Of a stretch of DNA of 64,000 bases, positions 58,105 through 64,000 are shown one piece after another. A model generated the notes under the pieces. The model made no database searches and was not told the DNA's origin. It saw only the letters and a list, made by a program, of their open reading frames with translations. How positions within the stretch are numbered: the first letter of the stretch is position 1; each line of letters opens with the position of its first letter. Both the position numbers and the translations under genes were made by a program. The stretch covers positions 62,001 to 126,000 of the forward strand of contig CAXIPT010000041.1 in assembly GCA_964030475.1 (NCBI GenBank), given 5' to 3'. Source of the DNA: Tethya wilhelma (taxonomy: Eukaryota > Porifera > Demospongiae > Tethyida > Tethyidae).

Positions 58105-59050
58105 TGTCTTCTGTTGACTTCTGGCAGCGAGAATACAACCAAGATGAGTTGAAACTTGAACATGATACTGGCTTGTATCCTCCAAGAGTTAAAGTTAGTT
58201 TCAGACCTCTTGAAAACACTCAAGAGTTTTGTACAGTGCCAGTTACAGTCACTGGGAGTGATTGCAACCTGAACTCAGAAATTGGCCTTCCACTTGGTAA
58301 GTGATCCATGGAGGAACATATAGGTGATGTTAATTATAGACTATACAATTAATGCAATGAAAAATCATGTAGCTAATTTCATTAATTATTTACATTGTTG
58401 TAGTTTCACACTTCCCTCCCACTTCATCACCTAATGATGATAGTGAAAGCAAAGGTGTACAATCAAATGGTATAGCAATAATATTTATTATCATACCCTA
58501 TAATACCTGTATTATTTGTTTATAATGCTTGATAAGTGATCCATGGAGGAACATATAGGTGATGTTAATTATAGCAATACAATTAATGCAATGAAAAATC
58601 ATGTAGCTAATTTCATTAATTATTTACATTGTTGTAGTTTCACACTTCCCTCCCACTTCATCACCTAATGATGATAGTGAAAGCAAAGGTATACAATCAA
58701 ATGGTATAGCAATAATATTATCATACCCTATATTACCTGTATTATTTGTTTATAATGCTTAACTTATAGTTCTAACAGAGCAAGAACACTTAAAAATTTG
58801 TGGCTACATAAAGGTTATGAACAATTCTGACATTATTCGTCTTGGCCAGGCTCTTGGCTTGCTCCGATCAAACCTCCAACGAAAGGTGACCCTTCCCGAT
58901 GACATGATAGATGATTGGCTTGTAAAAGCTGATAATGTCATGGTAACAAGTGGGCCTCCTACATGGAACAGTCTGTGCAAGGCTTTGAGGCTGATAGAAC
59001 AACCTGGGATTGCATCTGACATTGAATCAAACGGCAAGTTCCACTCATAG
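58105..59050 (+). CDS. Death-domain protein, C-terminal exons
   Basis: Exons 58105-58296, 58404-58454, 58638-58688 and 58770-59050, all joined in phase 1. The last exon reads DIIRLGQALGLLRSNLQRK, DDMIDDWLVKADNV, PPTWNSLCKALRLIEQPGIA, SDIE. The LG..LGL ... WL ... PTW..L..AL ... GIA..I spacing is that of a Death-fold domain in sponge and other invertebrate receptors or adaptors. The two 51-nt exons (HFPPTSSPNDDSESK) are copies of each other. The upstream part is cut by the gap at 57223. The role is presumably signalling adaptor or receptor tail; partners unknown. Confidence 0.7.
58297..58765. repeat. 234-bp tandem duplication containing one small exon
   Basis: TAAGTGATCCATGGAGGAAC at 58299 starts again at 58533. 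The following intron, 51-nt exon and flank are almost identical in the two units. Confidence 0.9.
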
Positions 59051-60632
59051 AATATTGTAATTATTTTTAAAAAACTGATTTAGAGTTTACTATTGTTACA
59101 GTCACAATTGAGCTGTAGACCAAATAGTTCCCATGATTACTATACTTTGATATAGAATAATTATTATTAATATCATTCATGTATGCATACAGTGGTTGCC
59201 AAAGAATCTTGAACATGGCCTGAGACCTTATATTGTTGCAGTATATATATGGTTAGATTAGAATGTCGTTTCAAAGATAATATAATAATTATAATATTAT
59301 TGCTTATGCATGTATAGTCATTGTTTGTTTTTGTTTAATTAAGTTGAACATAATTAACCACAATTAATTTCTCCTACACATATGCACAACTTTTTCCATA
59401 TAATTTTAAGCTAGTTTAGCTGTGCATGGCTTTGATTTCAAACACTCGCAGTGAGATTTCTTCAACTCTTGATGATTGATGAACTTCTTGACAAATTAAG
59501 AAGAAACTTAATTATATACCCTTACACTCTCCGTCACCCTACACTCCTCACCTATCACACCCTCCACACCCTCACTCCTCACACACACCTCAATACACCT
59601 CTCCCAAGCTGTGTATATACAATGTCATGTAGAACTAGAAACAGACTTCTTCGATCTTTTGATTCTAATTTCCAGGGTCACATTCTCACTCTCGTCTTCA
59701 TCAACATTGTAAGGATGGAGCCTAAGAATCAGTTTTGGGAGTGGGCCAGTAGCAGCATGATCAGACTGTTCATGATCAAGTTCAATTAATTTTTATCATT
59801 GCAGAAGATGTACATGCAGTGCCTTGTCCTGCCTGTATATCATATTTAATAAACTCATGTACTCAGTTTGTACTTGCAGCTAAATAGCCTCGTTCCCATG
59901 AAGGCTCTCTCCCAGTGAATATTTATGCACGCGTGCGCAACTTCAAGGATGATGTTTATGATTTGGAACTAAACATAAAATTAACAGTTCAGAATCTCCT
60001 TCAATCCCTGGCTCCTTCAAGTACCTTTGTACTAGCTAATTAAGCAAAAAATTATTCTGATTTAAAATAATTCTTTAAGAATAGCATTGTAGTGCAAAAA
60101 AAATTTTTTTTGCAATGAAGTCTACATGCAGTTTCAGCAAAACATATGATTATGTGATCAAAGTGGGTGGGGCCGGGGCTGACATTGGAAAATCATTGAT
60201 TTTAAAATGCGGATGGCTAATTAACAAGTCACACCCCCAAAATTTATTTTTGAATTGAGTAAGAATAATGCTATTTAGTGGTTCCTGGGAAATTGTGCAC
60301 AGAGTTTCATGTAAAGAGTTATTTACTTTTTGCATGTATAAGTAGGTGTGCTTTTATTAGAAAACAGCTGTTTTAATGCATATTTCCAGTATGTAGTGAT
60401 ATTGCAGAATTTCTCGGCATATTTTAGAAACTTCTCAGAAGTAATATCATGATTTCGACCAAAAATTTTTGGGCATCTTAATCACGTGATCCTGTAATAA
60501 TGAACCATTATTCCAAGTTTGAGCTCAGGAAACTACACTGTGACCATTACAAAGTTATGATCTCATTATGCAATGTTAAGGCATATAATATTATATAGTG
60601 CACATGCCTTAACTACCCTGAGAAAGTAATAC
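59051..60632. other. Intergenic DNA with a poly(A) signal and repeats
   Basis: AATAAA at 59848-59853 could end the Death-domain mRNA. The frame at 59451-59789 has no recognisable domain. A family B-like end starts at 59886 (TAGCCTCGTTCCCATG). Confidence 0.45.
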
Positions 60633-61184
60633 TGTCGAGAAAGCTAAAGATACAGTGTAGTAGATACATTAGTCACAATCATCAGAGCTCGACATGATCT
60701 TTGCCAAATTATGTGACTTCACCAGCTCTCAAATCACAAGAGGTGGATTCCGCTGTTTCGGACTCTCCAAACTCGGTCACCTATCGTGCCGAAATCAGGC
60801 GTAGGCAATCCTCTAACAGTTAAGTACGGATCAACTACCGTAGCGCACATTGAAACGTGGCGGCTAAATAGGCCCGGCGCCAATTCTGTTCACATTCAAT
60901 CGGTCATCATCTTAAGCGCCGACAGTTCAGTCTTGTAGCGTTCGAATTTCGAACCTTAGTGAAGCAGAGTGCCAAGGAGATCAAACTCAGTTTGTGTGGA
61001 TCAGCCGGTATACCAGTGGCGGCCATTGCTGGTGGTGTGGCAGCCCGGAGGTGTGGTGGTGATAGTGGTGTTGGTGATTGCTGTTGTTATACTGGTCTGT
61101 TTGAGAAGAAGACGAGCAAAATACCACTTGGCTTTTCCACGAGGGTGAGTGTCTTTAGAGAGAAATATGTTGTTATAACATCAT

Positions 61185-61221
<37 letters not shown>

Positions 61222-61236
61222 CAGTTTATCAAATTN

Positions 61237-61269
<33 letters not shown>

Positions 61270-61890
61270 ATTGAAGAATTCATCAATATTCATGCTATTT
61301 GTGTTTTCATGTCTTTTTTTTCTTGCAGGAGTGATGATTTTACCAATCACGACGCCATGCTCAATGCCGTCTCCTTCACCAACCCATCCCACCATCTCTA
61401 TGACGATGTACCAAGATCAGGAGGGGCAGCTCGTCACCAAAAACGACGAAAATCAATGGACAGAAAACTAAGCATTTCCAGTCTCAAACGAGAAGTGATC
61501 AATGTAGAAGCTTCAAACGTCATCATGACGAACCCAAGCACGGGAGTCTACGAACAGGTCGATCTTGGACAAGTAGGTTTTGCCGAAACATCAACTTTCT
61601 CCGAGAGAAAAGCAAAAACGGATCCTCTACCGAAACTACCCGGGGAACAGACGCCTCAAGCTCAGCGCCGACCTTCGGATTATCTCGTACCCAATGTCAA
61701 AAGTAGCAGTCAAACAATACCAAATCCCACGTACGGAGTAGCACCCCCCGGAGCTGGTCCCATTCTCGATATGCCAGAGGATCCAGTGAGCCATCCGATA
61801 CTGCTAGGAGGGGGAAGTGAGGGAGGTGGCCCAGGTAGGAATGATATGAAGAGTAGTACTGGAGATTACGCTGTCATTGATATTAATTGA
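60633..61890 (+). pseudogene. Second Ig/mucin receptor, decayed ectodomain, intact tail
   Basis: 60633-61145 matches the membrane-proximal exon of the complete receptor (41897-42363) but is interrupted by many small insertions, so no frame runs through. The last exon 61329-61890 is open and nearly identical to 42526-43075, with YDDVP, YEQVDL, YLVPNV, PTYGV and DYAVIDI. No Ig or mucin exon is present upstream. A gap (61236) lies in the intron. Either a pseudogene whose last exon is young or gene-converted, or a poorly sequenced true gene. Confidence 0.75.
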
Positions 61891-62256
61891 TCACTTATTA
61901 TAGTGTGTACAGTCCCTAAAAGTTGTGATACATCAATTATTAATACCAAAAGTCTGTAATTTTTAATGTGCAATTTTTTAGAATGAAATAGTAAAAATTT
62001 GTCATACACTTTTTAAATCATGAGTCTTTGCAATTGTTTATACATTCATTGGATGTTCCTAATTGTCAGCTGGTGAATAAGATTATAAAAAACACATCAT
62101 CATAAAAACAGTAGAGTCATCCAATGAATCTCGCTTTAATAGCTGCAGGTGCCAATGATGGGTGGGATACTGTCAATGAATGCATATATATCTAGAATCT
62201 GATGTTTTCTCTATCATGCAAAGCAAGATTGTAGCTGTTTAGCAAAATTAATAAAG

Positions 62257-63134
62257 ATGATTCAGAAGTCAATACTTGGTGTCTGTCACATTGGTGTGCC
62301 ACTAATGTCATTGTTTGTCATCTTAAGTCACTGCATAATGGGACAACGTATACGTAAGCTGCATGAGAAATGCTATATATAATTAATCTAAAGTATCACG
62401 CATATGCTATATACTATGTGTGAGCTTGAACCCGCAGTTTGCATGTGCAATGTTCCACTTAAAGTGGCCATAGAATAAAATTAACACCCCTTTTTCATAC
62501 AGCTGTCACTCTCAATCTTAGAGGTACATTCCTGGCCAACAATAGTGAGGTTGTGATCACTGATATCACAACTGGTGATGAAGGTGGTGAACTGGTCTGT
62601 GCCACTACCTTTAGACCATGTTGTGCATCTCCTCCCAATCGCTACGGGCAGTGGTATTATCCTAATGGAACAGTTGTACCTAATAATGTAACTGGCTATG
62701 GTTTTTGGCGTGGACGAAGTGATGATGGTGAAGTTCATTTGAGTCGTAGGAACAATGTCTTGTCTCCACTGGGTACCTTCACCTGTGAGATACCACTGAG
62801 CAGTCCCAGTGATCTAGTGACACTGATTGTTACAGGTAATATTTTTGACATTATTAGATGTATTGATAATAAAAATAATCAAAAATATTTTCCCCTTTCT
62901 GCTAATTGCAGTTGTTAAGGATTTAGATGAGAAACCAGCAGTTCCTACTAGTCAAACGACAACTAAGGATGAAATTTCAATGACTCAAGGTGAACCTGCA
63001 TTTCCAATTACAGCAAATATTGGTGTTACTATCGGAGCTGTCCTCATACTACTCATTGTGATGTGCTTGTTAATAGCAGCAGGGCTATACTATTATAGAA
63101 GAATAAAAAACTTGCCATTGAATCTTGATGATAG
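62257..63134 (+). CDS. Third Ig-like receptor, one Ig domain, partial
   Basis: Exon 62257-62347 encodes a signal peptide (IQKSILGVCHIGVPLMSLFV). Exon 62503-62835 encodes one Ig-like domain (FRPCCASPPNRYGQWYYPNG, FWRGRSDDGEVHLSRRNN, LGTFTCEIPLSSP). Exon 62912-63134 encodes a short Thr-rich stalk and one membrane helix (GAVLILLIVMCLLIAAGLYY) followed by YRRIKN. All introns are phase 1, and the last ends in phase 2 as in the complete receptor. No tail exon was found before the window end. Reading past the donor gives a stop at 63190, so a short-tailed form is possible. Confidence 0.8.
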
Positions 63135-63190
63135 GTATGTAAATAGCTATTTAACAGTATATACGTATAGAGGGATTCTACAAAACTATT

Positions 63191-64000
63191 AGCAAATTAG
63201 CACTCCAGACTTTGACCACGCCTCTTGTGGGCAAATGATTGTGTTGCCCATAGATATTATCATAATGTAGGTAGGCCTGAGTATATTATGCTCAAATAGT
63301 TCTCCTATATTATGCTCTAAATTTTACCCTATTATGCTCACAATAAATTTTGGAAACAACTTTAGATAAAATTTTAATAAGCCACAAATGGAGCCATGTA
63401 AGCTAGGCACCTCCTATATAGCCAATAATGAAGCCGTATTGTGCACGTTATTACTGCGCGCAGACCACTAGCGTGAGTCTCCACGCTCTTCAAATTCAGC
63501 CAATGCTCATGAAAAGCTCTAGTATTACTCTTCACAATTTTTTGGCTTACCTAGTTCCTGGCTGCACCCGTTTTCGACGCTAAATCTGAGCGTTCTCGAT
63601 CGCGAACACGTCAAATGTAAGCCACACCCCCTAGATCGAGGACAATATTAAGGTTAAAAGGGTGGTCGGACATGCCCACGCACCGCGTTGCTAGGGAAAT
63701 TTTCAACTTGCAAAAGACACAAAATATCAACTTTTCTGTCCAGATTTTTACACAAACAGGTAGCGCTAATGGATATCTAGCTATACTATACTGAGCACGA
63801 TAGACAAAAATTTTCCTGAATAGCAGCTTTTTCACCGACTTCCAGTTTTCTGCCTATCGCATCTATTTCAACACAAACTAGAATGATCGAAGAACCAAAA
63901 AGGAGGTATACCTACTTATTTTTAGCTGCTAAACACTTCTACGTATCGTTATCTGTAATGTTACAGTACAATTATAGAAATTAATACAATGTCATGTATA
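63191..64000. other. Non-coding, includes a family C MITE fragment
   Basis: ATTATGCTC units near 63270-63350 are a remnant of family C. No tyrosine-motif tail exon and no other gene was seen. Confidence 0.5.

Noticed and set aside
59451..59789. 112-codon ORF
   Set aside because: Low-complexity Thr/His-rich start and no recognisable domain or splice support. Left as undetermined DNA.

Overview
The window looks like nuclear DNA of an early-branching animal, most likely a demosponge such as Amphimedon. The genes are intron-rich with short GT-AG introns. They include animal families (prostaglandin G/H synthase, leishmanolysin-like protease, VPS10 receptor, CFAP20DC, TEX2) beside Ig-like/mucin receptors and a Cys-rich multi-pass membrane protein of sponge type. 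The species is an inference. There are no bacterial operons, CRISPR arrays or rRNA genes.

Layout. 1-2.6 kb: minus-strand Gypsy-type LTR retrotransposon, interrupted by a MITE. 3.1-4.0 kb: a piggyBac-like element inside another MITE. 4.4-8.4 kb: a complete hAT element with TIRs, target-site duplication and a decayed transposase; 6.8-9.5 kb recurs at 15.8-18.05 kb. 9.4-11.2 kb: a HIRAN-like ORF and a pogo-type transposase. 11.4-14.1 kb: a split gene encoding a USP ubiquitin protease followed in frame by a Ulp1/SENP protease, the most unusual gene here. 15.3-18.2 kb: 3' exons of TEX2 (minus). 18.9-28 kb: two tandem prostaglandin synthase copies (minus), each incomplete at a one-base gap in a microsatellite. 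28.7-35.1 kb: a 16-exon leishmanolysin-like protease (minus). 36-43 kb: a complete 947-residue Ig/mucin receptor (plus), with decayed or partial relatives at 43.5, 60.6-61.9 and 62.3-63.1 kb. 45-47.1 kb: VPS10 receptor 5' exons (minus), head to head with CFAP20DC (47.2-48.5 kb, plus). 48.8-49.3 kb: 5' exons of a sphingosine-1-phosphate-phosphatase-like gene. 51.8-57.2 kb: an inverted duplication around a multi-pass membrane protein gene. 58.1-59.05 kb: a Death-domain gene fragment.

Several products share a cell-surface or secretory theme: ER-retained prostaglandin synthase, secreted metalloprotease, receptors with tyrosine-rich tails, VPS10 sorting receptor and Death-domain adaptor. Physical clustering alone does not show that they work together. 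Nested transposons with readable target-site duplications give relative ages for several events.

Assembly caution: eleven gaps are present. Most are single N's inside (GT)n, (GA)n or G runs, and several mark lost or doubled sequence, so exon order near 19173, 25995, 28333, 33424, 42503, 44987, 49298, 55436, 57223 and 61236 is unreliable.
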